Assembly (NCBI RefSeq): GCF_000417875.1
Contig: NW_006920889.1
Span: forward strand, 278,780 to 342,779
DNA: 64,000 bases
Source of the DNA: Pseudozyma flocculosa PF-1
Lineage: Eukaryota > Basidiomycota > Ustilaginomycetes > Ustilaginales > Ustilaginaceae
Direction: 5' to 3'
The first letter of the stretch is position 1. Each line of letters starts with the position of its first letter. Below the pieces are notes generated by a model. That model ran no database searches, was not told the origin of the DNA, and worked only from the letters and a program-made list of their open reading frames with translations. The position numbers and the translations under genes are program-made. Below, in pieces: positions 36,632 through 48,459 of the stretch.

Positions 36632-37492
36632 TCATGCTGGCAGCTCGAACTTTTCGCCCTTCATCACTTTGGTGAAGTAAACTGATGATGGTGGGGGGGA
36701 GGCGGTTGCGAAAGGGAACATGTACAAGGAAGAGTTAGTGCGTCCGACTTCGGGATGAGGCACATGTCCCTTCGGCCATCATCGCCCAACATACCATAGA
36801 AGAAGTCGAGGTAAAGACCTGTCTGGACGAGGCCCGAGATCACCGAGATCGGGTCGACCGTGTTCTCCGTGAAGTACCTGTGTGTCAGAAGAGAATTCAG
36901 ATTGCGGAAGTCAGGCTCACCATTGCCAACAAGAGCGGATGAGAGGTAGAGTTGATCTACAGCTGCTGCTGCCCTCGAGGTTGACTTACCGGTAGATCCA
37001 GTTGGGGATGTAGAGAGCTCGGTAGGCGCCGAGGGCAAAGAGGTAGTGCGTGGTGATGGTCTCTGCCTCGCCAGTCCTCTGGAGCATGAAGAGCTGGGGA
37101 AGGATGGCGACAGCCTCGAGGTAGATGCTGAAGGCCCACATGACTTCGAGGAAGGTGAACTTGTAGTTGAAGATGAGGGCCAGTACGAGAGCGGGGCCCA
37201 TGAGGTACTCGAGGCGGATGGTGTCGATGGCAGGGTCATGAGTGGGCCGGAACTTGATCTTCATGAGGTAGAGGATGTAGCACGACGACGAGATGAAGAA
37301 GATCTTCATCAGGGTGCGGTATAGAGACGTCTCGAAGAAGATGTCGAGGTATCGGGAGGCAAAGACGATTGTGTAGAGGAGCTGTGTCTTGAACGAGATG
37401 CCGCGGCACGACTTGGACAGCTGGATCTTATGGAGGAGGATGAAGATCGAGGCCAGATGGGCCAGATCGCCAAAGAAGCGGAAGACGTTCAT
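36632..37492 (-). CDS. ERD2: ER lumen protein-retaining receptor
   Basis: Seven-helix Golgi receptor that binds HDEL/KDEL-type C termini and returns ER residents by COPI vesicles. Exons 37492-36990, 36877-36795 and 36681-36632 give 211 residues, the family length. Starts MNVFRFFGDLAHLASIFILL and shows KSCRGISFKTQLLY, then RYLDIFF, then WAFSIYLEAVAILPQLFML, then HYLFALGAYRALYIPNWIYR. It ends YVYFTKVMKGEKFELPA, where the lysines resemble the receptor's COPI-sorting tail. All three splice joins restore family sequence exactly. Confidence 0.97.
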
Positions 37493-38349
37493 CGCGGAGT
37501 GGGTGGTCGGGCCAACGCGAGGTCCAGCTTCTTAACCTTCCTTCTTGGTTTCTCGCCCAGAGGGACAGACGGGCGACGAGGGCCGACGGACGCCTATGCA
37601 AGCGAAGGAGTCGTCTGGGGTCTCGGTCGGATCGCTTGGCTGCGGTCGCGGAACGAGACGAGGGAGGCCCAGAGGGGATGTCGTGAGCACGCCTGTGTCA
37701 ATGGAACGTGGAAGGATGCGCAAACGATCGAGGACCGACTGGTGCGTCGATGGCGGTGGCGATGATGGTGCGGTCAAGGTACGGCGATGGTGGTGAGGTG
37801 GGCCTTTGGATCCGGTGTGAGGTAGGTAGGTGGATGGGGAGGAGAAGACGTTCCAGCGAGACGGAAGTGGACCTCGACGCGGCCAATTTCAGGTGACGTC
37901 GAGGCGGGCGCAGAGAGGTCGCGCAGAGGTTGGGTGCGGTCGATGCGCCGCCCTGGGCCCGATGCTCTTGGGCCCCTGCGCTGCCAGCTGGCCAGGCCTA
38001 GCCTGGCCTTTGGGCGCCCAGCTGTGCGGCACCTCGCGGTTCCGGCGAGTCGCCGCCCACAGCAGCTCGCTGGCAGGCCCCTCCCCCGAGCCCCCGTTGT
38101 CGATCACGCTCACTCGGGCGAGACAATCATGACTTCTCGAGCGCACACCAAGGGCCCTCCACAAGCGCTCGGGCCAGTCTTGAGCCAACCTCGATTCCGC
38201 TGAGGCTCGCTGCCTGCTCTCTCCTTCCCAACCAACTCGAACCGCCTCGCCCTCGATACACACGACAGACAGACAGGGAAGAGGTCGACGCCTCTGTCGG
38301 CACCACCTTCGCTTCCCTTGTCACCTTCGCTGGGACGTGGACAGCAATC
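37493..38349. other. Divergent promoter region, ERD2 / lipid kinase
   Basis: No supported gene. It contains a CCAGGCCTAGCCTGGCC palindromic word at about 37991-38008. Confidence 0.5.
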
Positions 38350-39904
38350 ATGGCACGCACGCTCCACATTGTCGTCAACCCACACGCGGGCCATTGCGAC
38401 TCGCTCACCGTCCTTCGCGACGAGGTCGAGCCACTCCTTGTCCACCACGGCAACAGCAGCCTGCTCGACATCGTCCGCCACCAGACCCAGGCCAAGGATG
38501 ACGGCAGACGCATCGGCGCGAAAATCCGCGCCCAAGCCGACTCGTCCTCGCCGCCGTTTGACTCGCTGGCGGCGCAACACCAGGTCGACGTCGTCGTCGT
38601 CGGCGGAGACGGAACCACAAACGAAATCATCAACGGCTTCTTCGCCGACGACGTCCTCGTCACACGGTCAGTGCCGAGCGCGTCGACCTTGGCACCCACC
38701 CTCCACCTCATTCCCGTCCCAACGGGCTCCGCAAACGCCCTGTATGCCGCCTGCTTTCCGCCCTCGTCTGCAAAAGAGGACCAGCGCGTGGCCCCTCAAG
38801 ACACCCACAAAAGCACCCAGCATTGGTCAAGAGCCAAATCGCTTCGCTCTTTCCTTGCAAGCCTCGGCTTAAACCTCAAAAAACCCTCCTCTGACGAAGG
38901 CTTTCAAGGGACCCTCGCACCGCTGACCCTCCTCGTCAACGACATCATCCCCGTGCCGCCCTCCTCCGAAGCTTGCCAGAGGGCGCAAGCTTCGTCATCA
39001 TCAGCGACGCCGGTCGAGGTGTCCTCCCCTGAGCGAATCCTCACCCATCTCGTCACCTCACACGCGCTCCACGCCGCCATACTGCATGACTCCGAGACTC
39101 CTGAGATGCGTCAAAGCTTCCCTGGCACGGAGCGCTTCAAGAAGGCATTCGAACTCAACGCCACCCGGTGGACCTATGGACAGCTTCGCTTACACCCTCT
39201 CCTCACCACCGGGCTCGTATCCCAGTACCAGCCCTCCAGCAAGACATTCGAGACCGTCTCGGAAACAGTGCTCCAAGGCCCATTTGTCTACCTCAACGCC
39301 CTCGTTACCGATCGGCTGGAACCTCACTTCGTCCCCGCCCCCTTTTCATCCACCTTCTCCACCGCATCGGCTCAGCGCCACAGGGTCTCCGCAGTCGACA
39401 AAGCCGCGCGCCAGCTTCAGAGGCCCCCGGAAGCGGTCGACCTTGTCATCATACGCCCTCATAGGGATCCCAACGTCAAGGACGCCCTGGATGCGGCGAG
39501 TCCGGGGGACCGAGCGTTGATCATGGAGCGAGCCCAAGCCGACTTCCTTGCGACCAGGCTGGGTGGCATCATACAGGCCATGTACGACGGGGGCAAGCAC
39601 GTTGATCTCGTCTACGAGGACAACCAAGGCACCGCGGCGCCCATCGTCGAGTACCTCCGCACCGGCGGCTACTCTTTCGACCCAGTGAGTCGCCACTGCG
39701 CCACGTGACGCCAGAAACAGGAGCAAGGCTGTGAACCCTGCACGCTGACGCCTTCATCCGTCTTCCTCCGTCGACTGACAGGCGCCCGAAGATGAGCGCG
39801 CATCTCTCATCTGCCTTGACGGCGTGACGATCCCGTCGCAGAAGTCCGAAGTATCCGTATGGGGCTCGGCTACCGGACGAGGCCGCGCTTACGTCTGGAC
39901 GTGA
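38350..39904 (+). CDS. Diacylglycerol-kinase-catalytic-domain lipid kinase
   Basis: Exons 38350-39684 and 39782-39904, 485 residues. The N-terminal DAGK_cat/YegS-type domain shows HIVVNPHAGH, the nucleotide-binding GGDGTTNEIINGF (about residues 84-96), and VPTGSANALYAACFPP, the equivalent of the GTxNxxA loop. The C-terminal half is the beta-rich domain of sphingosine/ceramide-kinase-like enzymes, with SVWGSATGRGRAYVW at the end. It probably phosphorylates a sphingoid base or other lipid in the cytosol or at membranes. No transmembrane segment is seen. The exact substrate cannot be told from sequence. Confidence 0.82.
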
Positions 39905-40227
39905 ACAGCCCGGTCATGCGCCGCGCCAGTCAAGTCGAAAGTCGTTGCATGCCATTCCTGACTCGGATCGAGGGGTTGGATCTCGGTTTCTCGGCTACAC
40001 ACGCGCGGCTCTCCTACCTGGCCGCCAACGATCGCCACTCATCGTCTCGCCGGGACACTGCGCCAGCGATGTTGTGGATTCGGGCTGGCTCCCCGCAAAG
40101 CCTCATTGGGCCAGATGCTCGTCGCCCGATCGGCTCGTTCGGATGCTGCGCTTCTTTGGCCTGCGACTGGTTTCGCTGCCTGCGAGGCCGCGGACGGCCG
40201 TGCTCGCTGCATGCAAGGCGGCGTCGT
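39905..40227. other. Convergent spacer
   Basis: 320 bases between the 3' ends of the lipid kinase and the Ppo-like gene. No feature is seen. Confidence 0.5.
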
Positions 40228-43200
40228 TCAGGCCGGGTGTGGTCCGGCGCGCTTGGCCTCCTCGCGAGGGATCAGGGCCGTCTCCGAGGCGTACTCCAGC
40301 AGCATTGATGCAGGATACGTCCGCTCGGCCGCGTTTCGGTCGAGGTAGAGTGACGTGGGGATCCCGCCGACGCGATCCGTGGTGCGGGCCAGCATGCCGG
40401 CTTTGCCCGTCACGCGGCGCAGCCCTTTGAGGCGGAAGACCTGTGGGCGGCGGCACCGTACACGCTAGGTCAGGCCCAGGTTTGATACCGCAAGCTTCTT
40501 GGCTCGCAGCCTTGCAAGTTTCATAACGCACCTGCCTGAGGATCGACACCAGCGACGGCACGACGAGCCGCGCTCCAACTGTGTCGCCGGACCGTGCGAG
40601 AAAAGAACGGTGGGAAGCGTCAACGGGAGTCACCTAGATCCACCGAAGCGAGGGTCCCGAGGCCGGCTGCGCGCAAACTCACAGCACGAGTGAATGCCGC
40701 GTTCGAGGAGGTCGTACGACTCTCGCGGGCGGAACGGATCCACCCTGTCCGGCGCTGGGAACGCCGCAGCGTCCATGGAGGCCTGCGAGGTGGCGATCAG
40801 GACCATGTCACCCCTCTTGAGGTCGATTTCGCGGTTCGAGTCTTCGAAGGTAAAGTCGCGGGTGACGCGGCGAGCTGAGTGACCGTCGCACAGGCGAAAA
40901 GGGAGTCCGATCCGCTTGTTGGTCAGCCCGACTTGACGGGTCTCGGGTCTTCCAAGCTTTCCCAGGGCAGACTTACGCAGACCCGGGACAATGGGAGCAA
41001 GGCGCATCGCCTCCAGTACGAATCCTTCGAGTTCGTCGCTGGCATCCTTTCCCGGCGAGATCGCGAGCTCGGTGATGCGGCCTCGTTCTTCGGCGCGCGA
41101 CTCGTCCAGGTAGAAGTCGATCATCCTCGAGGCCAGCTGGGTGACCTGCTCTCCGTGATTGAACAAGACAGTGCACCCACATCCTGGCGTCAGCGCGCCG
41201 CGGCTTGCTCGGCGCGTCGGTGTGAGATGAGATGCGGCCGGGCACTCACGCTTCCAGCGAGGGCCGCCGCCACGTGCACGCAGCTCCATGCCGCAGACGC
41301 GCCAGAGAGACCGGCCTGGAGGAGCGAGTGGAAAAGACGTTCCGCATCCGGGCTGATGTCGTAAGCGGTACCCCTGGCGAGCCAGTCGACGAGCGGCTCC
41401 ATCAAGCCCGAGTGGGCTCGGATCTGCGCCTTGAGGATGTCGGCCAGCCTCTGGGACGCCTCGACGGCCCGGTCCCTCAGCTTCCACTCGTGACGAGGCA
41501 AGACGTGGAACGTGTCGTGGAGGTAGAGGGCCATGAGGTCGTGGAAGAGTTCCGAGAGGCCAATCAGACCTCGAGGGTGCTCTTCCGTCTTGAGCGGGAA
41601 TGCGAAGCGCTGAGCGATCCAGATGATAGGAGCCACGTTGCAGACGTCACGGATGATGTCAATCTGGCGACGCCTGGAGCCGTCTCGGTAGGCCACGCTG
41701 CTGGCGTTGATCAGTTCGGGCACCGCCTTGTCGAAGAAGGCATGCACGTCGACCTCGAAGCCGTCCGGGTAGAAGGCGTTGCGGAACACACGCGCTCGCT
41801 CGTCGTTCCAGTCGATTCTGTCGTAGCAGGCGTGGACGCGGCGCTCGTCTTCGGCCTCGGCAGCCGCACAGGTGCGCTCGTCGTAGAGGGTCTGGAGTCC
41901 TTGGCGGTCCTCCATCGCCTTCGAACAACCGGCGAAAGTATAGATCCCGCGCACGGCGAGTGTCGTGGGACGTTCGACGTCGTACTGGTGGAGGGCCTTG
42001 TTGTCCGCCAAAACCTTGCGCACCGAACGGTTGGTGTGGAAGGGGAGCATGGCGAAGCTCGACGTGCCAGGCCAAGCACCAGGCAGCGTGGCGAAGAGGA
42101 CTGTAGCGAGGCTGCCTCCATAAGCTCCGGGAACTGGTGCCAGCGTGCCCACTCCCCAGCTAGTCAGCGTGGCGCTGCTGCGGTCGAATGTGAGAAATCG
42201 GTCGCTGCGGATGAGCGAGATCAGGTCCTCGAACACCGCACGGCTGGTTGTGTAGCCGCAGCAGAGGCCTTGCATCGGTGTTACCAGAGGGATCAAGAAG
42301 CGGTCAGGCTCCAGGCGCCGCCCGTGCTGGCCAGACCCGGTATTTGCCTACTCACCGCTCCCCGGTCCAGGCGGCTTGGTCTCTTCAGCCCTGCGTGCCT
42401 CGCGGTTCAAAGGAGGGATGGTGGCGGCTTGAGCCGAAATTCCTGCGTCCAGGGAACGTCCGATCCCAACGCTTACTCACATCAGGCCGGGGTACAGCTC
42501 CAGGTCGTCGATGTGGCCGTAGAGCCTCTCGGCGGCAAGAGCGACCTGGGGCTCGGACGGATTCCATTCCTGAAACGACTTGTACGTCGTCAGGTTCACT
42601 GCAGGTGGTGACGAGCCAGATCGGATGACGGCGTTTACATTGGCGCAGCCGGGAAATGACCGACCTCAGCGAGGCCCACCTTGCCGCATCCGGGTCTCGC
42701 GGTTGCTCGAGGCGACTCACTGGCGGCTCGGAACTCGTTGAGCGTGGCGACGCCGAAGACGTCGCGGGCCAGCCTAATGCCGGCGATCTCGAGAAGGCGG
42801 TGCGAGGAGGGTGAGCTTCGCGCACCAAACGCGTGGCCGGGCTCCTCGATGCTGTCCATGATGAGCTCGGCCAGCTTCCTCGAGTCGAAGGTGCCTTGGG
42901 CGTTGCGAGTGAACTGGCCGTTGCCAAACGTCCACTCGCTCGGCGACATCTCGTCGAGCTCGGCGACGCGCGACGACACAAAGCCCCAAAAGTCCTGCGG
43001 CGCGATATCGTCAATGGCCGTCTTGGGAAAGCCGCGGTGAAGCGTCTCCTGCATGAAGCAGTCGTCCGAAGCAGACGCAGCTGTCAAGGTAAAAGAGGCA
43101 GCAGAGTGCTGAAGCTCAGCGAAGGGCCTCTTGCGCTTCATGGGCCATCCCGATCGGGTGGCTGCGGAGAGCAGGAACCTCAACTTACCCGCAAACCAGC

Positions 43201-44931
43201 GGTACAGGAGGCTGGATTCGGCGGCGGCTGCGTCGCCCGTTCCGTGCTGTTGCCTCTCGGTACTCTTTCCCCCGAGGTCGGGCGTCCACGACGAGTCCGC
43301 GCGCAGAGTGTCGAGGATCGCCGCCAAAAAGTCGCCCACGATGACATTGGCAAAGGTGGCGACGTTGACGTTGCGTGCCTTCTGGAAGATGTCCTCGTCC
43401 TGCCACTTGAGATGGTCGACGTCGGCCTCGGCGGCGCTCTTGTACAGGCCCTGCTCGTCGATCTCGTAGATGCGCCCCGCCAGGTGGTTGTGGTAGCGAG
43501 CAAAGAGGATGGCGATGGTGACCACGCTGGGCGGTCGGAGGAGCAGCTCGCGCGACGCGATGGTGTCCGGGAAGATCGTGCCATTTTCGAAGGTGCGGAC
43601 ACGGTCCTGTTCGGGCTGTGTGTTGCCATAGATGATCGAGAGATCTGCGTAGCTCGATGTGTCGTTGATGTGTGGCGTTTCCCGGCTCCCCTGGACTGTC
43701 GGGTGAGAAAAGATGTAGCATCGAGTAGGCACGTTCACGAAAGTGGCGGCGTCGCGTGAGAATAGAGTGTCAGAGCCAGAACCCCAGCTTCCAGCGCGAC
43801 ATCAAACTTTCACCATCGCCCCTGCGCGCTGCACTCACAGCGCTCGTGGCTCAGCAGGCTAGCAAAGGCAAAGAAGAGTCGGTTGAGGCCGCTTGGGTGC
43901 TCGACGAAAGAGCGCTCCGGTCGGCGGAGGAGCTGATCGTAAACGAGCTCGGGCTCCGGCAGCGTCGGAGGCTTGGGCTTGCGGGGCGGCACGCCGCGGA
44001 CGAAGCAGGTGCCGGCCTTTCCGACGTCTGGGAACCAGAGGTCGTTGCCGCTGCCGTCCGCGCTGCGGTACACGGCGTCGGGTCCACACACCGAGCGCGG
44101 CGGATGAGGCAGGTCGCGGTAGAGGCCGCCGATCAGGGCATTGGCAACGCTACTCTGTGCTGGTGAGTGGTCGGGCAGCTCCTGAAGCATGCCGACCACC
44201 TTGTCGAGCAGGAGCTCGCGGTCGTTGACTGGCTGGCCGCTGGTGAGCTTAGCGACAGCCTGGCTCAATGTCGCCACATGCTTTGGGCTCGTCAGAGAGG
44301 CCAGACTGTGGAGCAGCTTGGCTTGCTCGGGCTCGGGCTCGACATCGGTGAGTCGATTCGCCGCGGTGGAAGGCGCACGGCGGACCGCGTCCAACATCTG
44401 TTCCAAGCATCGTAAACGTAGGTCCGGGACGGTGGCAAGAATGTTAGCCAGGCAGCCGGCTTGAGACGTCGATCTCCGACCGCCAGTCGAGATGGACTCC
44501 GCGAATTGGTCGCTGCTTGGCGAACTTACCTTGGAAAGGTTGCCCGGCATCCTTTTGGCCGACGCTGCAAGGGTGAGATCGATGAGCTCAGAGCTGGCGA
44601 CGTACAGCCGTTGGACAACGCGGGCAAGGTTGCGTTCAGTGAGCTGCCGGGACCGGTTCCTGCAGACAAAGTAGGGAAATGCTCACAGCTGCTGGTCGCT
44701 GAGCAAGGCCAAACACGGTGGCGATTTTGAAGGAGGCAATGCTGAGGGAGGCGACGCTGAAGAAGGCGACGCTCGGGCAGCAAGGGCGTCAAGAGAGAAC
44801 AACCCTCACGTCTCGGGCGAGGTGCGAGATGCGAAGTGCGCTGGGCCAGGGACAAGGAGAAGCGGGGCGTAGACGTTGTCGAAAGCAGCCAAGCGCCTTG
44901 ATCGACGTAGCTCGACTGGAAACTGGTACAT
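40228..44931 (-). CDS. Ppo / linoleate-diol-synthase-like peroxidase-P450 fusion oxygenase
   Basis: Heme peroxidase-like domain fused to a P450-like domain, the architecture that makes hydroxy-fatty-acid psi factors. Exons read on the minus strand: 44397-43839, 43695-43189, 43080-42721, 42598-42481, 42390-42356 (35 nt), 42268-41250, 41145-40977, 40874-40683, 40578-40532 and 40440-40228. All phases agree. The 5' end is provisional (44931-44810, 44756-44687, 44643-44530). Peroxidase part: distal-His region SLLSHERFQ, NDTSSYADLSIIYG, and a YRW motif followed by Phe where family members have the proximal heme His. P450 part: EGFVLEAMRLAP and the Cys loop GIHSCFGARL. The gene is about 1170 codons with the provisional start, close to the family length. 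Confidence 0.86.
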
Positions 44932-45882
44932 GGGAGCCCATAGAGAGAAGCCGAGAGGGGAACGGGACGGGCGTGTAGCGACTAAAGGGGCGTGGGCCCT
45001 CCCCTTATATGGACCTCGGCCAGCCAGGCGGCCGCCAGAGGGAGGGCAGCCTGTCGGGCGAGCCGACACCACCCTCACCCCAGGTCCTGGCTCGAGCTGC
45101 GGCGCTGCAGCACCGAGCGCGGCGCCAAAAATCCCGTCCAGCCGGTCCTCGGTGGCAGAGAAGCCTGGGCCGAAGAACAACACAGCCACAGGAGCGCGGC
45201 CAAGCAGCAGCAGCAGCAGCGGCGGCGGCGGCGGCGGCGAAGTGTCTTGCATCCGCACAGCCCGGCTGACCCGAGGTCAGAGAGTAAGTGTGTGGGTCCG
45301 AGCGCACACCCACCTCGGTCCGCTGACTACTACTGACTAGTACGTCTGCCTGCCTGCCGCAGGCAATTCCAACGACGATCCCTGCTCCGCCCGCTCCTCC
45401 AGGCCAGGCCGTTTGGCCAAGCAGGCACCAACAGGCAGACCAACGCGTACGCCTCCCTGTCACGACACCAGCCCCGGTTACGATCCGTGATATAACGTTA
45501 GACAACCTTGCGCGCGCCTGCTTGACTTAGCGTGCGTACGGCGTGCTTGCTTGCTTGCCTGTTCCTCGGCTTGCGCACCAGCCAAGGCGGCTGGTCTCCT
45601 TGCTCACCAATGGCCAAATTCGTAGGAGGCGACGAGGCCAGGGAGGCTAGGGACCCGGCGGCGGTTCGGATCAAACGAGAGCCCTGGCCTGCACGGGTTC
45701 CCCGCAACCAGAGGATGAACGTGCTGCAGAAACAGGATGCGCGCATGTACGATCGATGATGTGGCGTCAAGGGTCATCAAGGTTCGACTGGGCAAAGGTT
45801 CGTTGTGGCTGTGCGTGTGCAGGGCTACAAAGGCAGGAGCCTGCCTTGTCTCTTGTAGTCTCCAGCTCCGCCTTCGCCTCGT
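44932..45882. other. Intergenic spacer, Ppo-like gene promoter
   Basis: No supported gene. It holds a TATA-like CTTATATGG at about 45004, an AGC/GGC microsatellite (45207-45239), and a CCAGGCCAGGCC word at about 45401. It lies between the 5' end of the Ppo-like gene and the 3' end of PalC. Confidence 0.5.
45207..45239. repeat. (AGC)n(GGC)n microsatellite
   Basis: Compound trinucleotide tract in the spacer upstream of the Ppo-like gene. Confidence 0.85.
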
Positions 45883-47622
45883 TCAATAGTAGGCTCCGGC
45901 ACCTGCATACTGCTCCGCTTCATCCCTTGCCTTGCCGATCGAGAGGCCTCCAAAGGCTAGCTGGCTTGGGTCGTCGCAGGCGCCGTCGATGCCATCCGTC
46001 TCTGGTGCTTCGCCTCGTGCCGCCGTGATTGGCACCGTTGGCGGCCCGACCTGAGGCCCTGGCCTTTCCAGTACTACTGGCGGCACACCGACATCGGGTG
46101 GCCCGGTCCCACCACCGACCATCACGGCCCGTTTCATCCCTTCGGACTGGAATCCCGGCGAGCCCGGGCCAAACGCAGGCACCGGATGGCGGTACGGCCT
46201 TGGATCGAGGGCGGCCCTGCCGGCGGGGATCCTCGTCTGCAGCTCGGAGGCCTTTGGGATCGGCTGGAACGAGACGGTATCGTTGAGCTTGCCGTAGCTC
46301 CGCAGCCAGTGCTCGACGGTGCGAAGCTCTTCCTCGCGCACTGTGCGAAGTTCGTCGCGCGCCTCCTTGCTGGACCGTTCTCGCAGCGCCGCCGTCAGCC
46401 TGCCGGAGCTGCCACCTTCGAGCCCGTCTCTGGCCATGCGCAGGAAGGCGATGGCCTCGCCAATGCGTCCGCCCGCCTCGCCGGCGTCGACGCCGAGCCA
46501 TTTGTATGCCAGCGCGCGGTGAAGGTCAGCGCAGCTGGCGATGTAACGCAGCAGCGGCGCGCCCACCTCGAGGTCAGCGTCGGTCGCGGCGTCCGCTCCC
46601 AGACTGGCCGCAGCCGCACTTCTCGATGACGACGAGGCGGAGGTGTCCCGCGAGGCGAGCGATCGCAGCTTGCCGAACACGGCCTTCTTGCCCTCGCGCG
46701 TTGTAGCATCTCGACCGTCGACGGTGTCCTTGCTCGACGACATCGGCGTTCGGTGGTACGAGCCAAAGTCGCTCGATCTGGAGCTGGTCGCCGTCTTTTT
46801 CCCTGCGATGCCGGCGAGGGAGCGCGCGCTCTCGAAGTGGGAGGCGACAAACAGGTGCAGCTTTGCCAGCAGCGACGCAGAGGGATGCGACTTTGGCAAC
46901 GGCGGACCGGGCGTGGTGGTGTCTACTGCGAGCGAGAGTGAGGGCGAGAGGAGCTTGCGGATCGCGAGGGTCTGGGCCTCGGCAAGTGCAAGCTTTGAGA
47001 GCGCCAGCGTCACCTCTCTTGTCATGTCCGGCGGTCGACCGTCAATCCTGCCTACCTGCGCCTCCCATTGGGGGATCAGGTTCTGTGAGAGGTGCTCAAA
47101 GATGCCGCAGGCGCGGCAGAGAGTATCGGCAGCCCACCGCAGCTTGTCGTCCTTGACCTTGCGCTCGGCGTCCGAGAGGCGTCGATCGCGCTCGTACTGC
47201 CCGAGCGACGCTGTGGCCGAGGCGGCAAAGTTGCACAGCGCGACGCCATGTAGGAGCAATGTCGAGCACATCTCGTAATAGATGCCGGGCAAGGCGATGC
47301 GAGGAGGGCTGCGGAAGAGAGTCGAGGACAGTGTGGTACGCCAAGAGAATTGGGGCTCGTAACGCAGTATGAGGTCGTCGGTCTGGATGCAGTTGAAGAT
47401 GGCAAAGAGATGGGGCAGGTAGTCTTCGACGGCCTTGACGATCCGCAGCCAGTCGACGCATCCGTCGTCGCTCTGGTTATCGCCGGCGCGGCATTCCTTG
47501 AGCACAGCTCGCAGCCCAGATCGCAGCTCGGTCGCCTGCGATACCTGAGAGACGAGATCCGAGGTGATGAGGAAGTCGGAAAAGGAGATGGCGCCCGTGG
47601 TGGGCAGAGTGTGGGTATACAT
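45883..47622 (-). CDS. palC: pH-response regulator PalC (BRO1-domain protein)
   Basis: 579-residue intronless protein. The start MYTHTLPTTGAISFSDFL matches the N terminus of PalC proteins. The rest has the helical BRO1 layout (LPHLFAIFNCIQ, then GIYYEMCSTLLLHGVALCNFA, then LALSKLALAEAQTLAIRKLL, then LHRALAYKWLGVDAGEAGGRIGEAIAFLRMA). PalC links the Pal/Rim plasma-membrane sensor complex to ESCRT-III (Vps32) during alkaline signalling to PacC/Rim101. A Ser-rich insert divides the domain and the C-terminal 130 residues are Pro/Gly-rich. ATG 47622 is the first Met; the frame remains open further upstream, over a poly-Pro (GGT)n tract, but without an ATG. Confidence 0.85.
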   Translation of the reverse strand: MYTHTLPTTGAISFSDFLITSDLVSQVSQATELRSGLRAVLKECRAGDNQSDDGCVDWLRIVKAVEDYLPHLFAIFNCIQTDDLILRYEPQFSWRTTLSSTLFRSPPRIALPGIYYEMCSTLLLHGVALCNFAASATASLGQYERDRRLSDAERKVKDDKLRWAADTLCRACGIFEHLSQNLIPQWEAQVGRIDGRPPDMTREVTLALSKLALAEAQTLAIRKLLSPSLSLAVDTTTPGPPLPKSHPSASLLAKLHLFVASHFESARSLAGIAGKKTATSSRSSDFGSYHRTPMSSSKDTVDGRDATTREGKKAVFGKLRSLASRDTSASSSSRSAAAASLGADAATDADLEVGAPLLRYIASCADLHRALAYKWLGVDAGEAGGRIGEAIAFLRMARDGLEGGSSGRLTAALRERSSKEARDELRTVREEELRTVEHWLRSYGKLNDTVSFQPIPKASELQTRIPAGRAALDPRPYRHPVPAFGPGSPGFQSEGMKRAVMVGGGTGPPDVGVPPVVLERPGPQVGPPTVPITAARGEAPETDGIDGACDDPSQLAFGGLSIGKARDEAEQYAGAGAYY

Positions 47623-47955
47623 TTCTGGAGGCGGGAGCTCCACAGACAATGCAGGTCGGAGGCCGATGTGATGGTGGCGAAGGAACCGCTTGTTGATGGT
47701 TGTCACAACAGCCGTGGCGGCCGAGTCGGAGGTTGTAGGCGGCACGACCGTTGGCGGCGCCGGCAGCGGCGGCGGCGGAAGAGGTGGTGGTGGTGGCGGT
47801 GGTGGTGGTGGTGGTGGTGTTAGCCCTTCTTGAATCAGGTACGGGGAGGGCAGCTGGGACGGGACGAAGAGTGCCAAGACAACTTTCTGCGACGCGCAGG
47901 CGCACGGGCCACCAGACAAGAAGCCCTCCACTAGGCGCAGGGTTTTTGCTACGAT

Positions 47956-48130
47956 TTCGGAAATTGCAGGATATTCCTCGAAATGGCAGTGCGTAGGAGA
48001 TCGTTACACCCCTACGATATTTGGCCGTAGATCACCTACAGCATTTTTGGTCGGTCGTAGAAGTCCCTTGCAGCGCTTACCGTAGGCCTATCTCCGCACC
48101 CAACAGCCATATGTACTCTACAGGCATTGT
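47956..48130. repeat. CCTACGGCC-type module, copy 1
   Basis: Contains GTAGGAGATC, CCCCTACGATATTTGGCCGTAG and ACCGTAGGCC words that recur at 49.2-49.35, 50.4-50.65 and 52.1-52.28 kb. Confidence 0.6.
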
Positions 48131-48459
48131 ATTGCAAAATCTAATTACACTGATGTGCGGCGGCGCGGCGACGGCATTGGTGGGTGGCAGGGCGAGCAGG
48201 CAGGAAGGCAGGTGGTATCACGCGTAACAAGCAATGGTGGTGGAGCATTGGCACAAGCGGAGAAGTAGGCAGGAGGAAGAGAAAGCAAAGGCGTCAGCAA
48301 CAGCGCGCAGCAGAGCAGCAGGAGGTCAAGAGCAGCGTGGGCAGACTCACAAGAACCGTGAGGCAGTGGGTGGAGACTTAGCAGCTGCAAGGCGGTGGGG
48401 CAGAAGCAGCAGTGGGGCGGCGGGGTAGAAGCAGCAGCAAGGTGGCTGCGCTTGGCTGG

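Noticed and set aside
40532..40640. Apparent frameshift in the P450 cysteine exon
   Set aside because: Using the acceptor ACACAG before 40578 restores phase and gives GIHSCFGARL, so no frameshift is needed.
47622..47931. N-terminal poly-Pro extension of PalC
   Set aside because: The frame is open but has no ATG; the PalC family N terminus starts at the Met at 47622.
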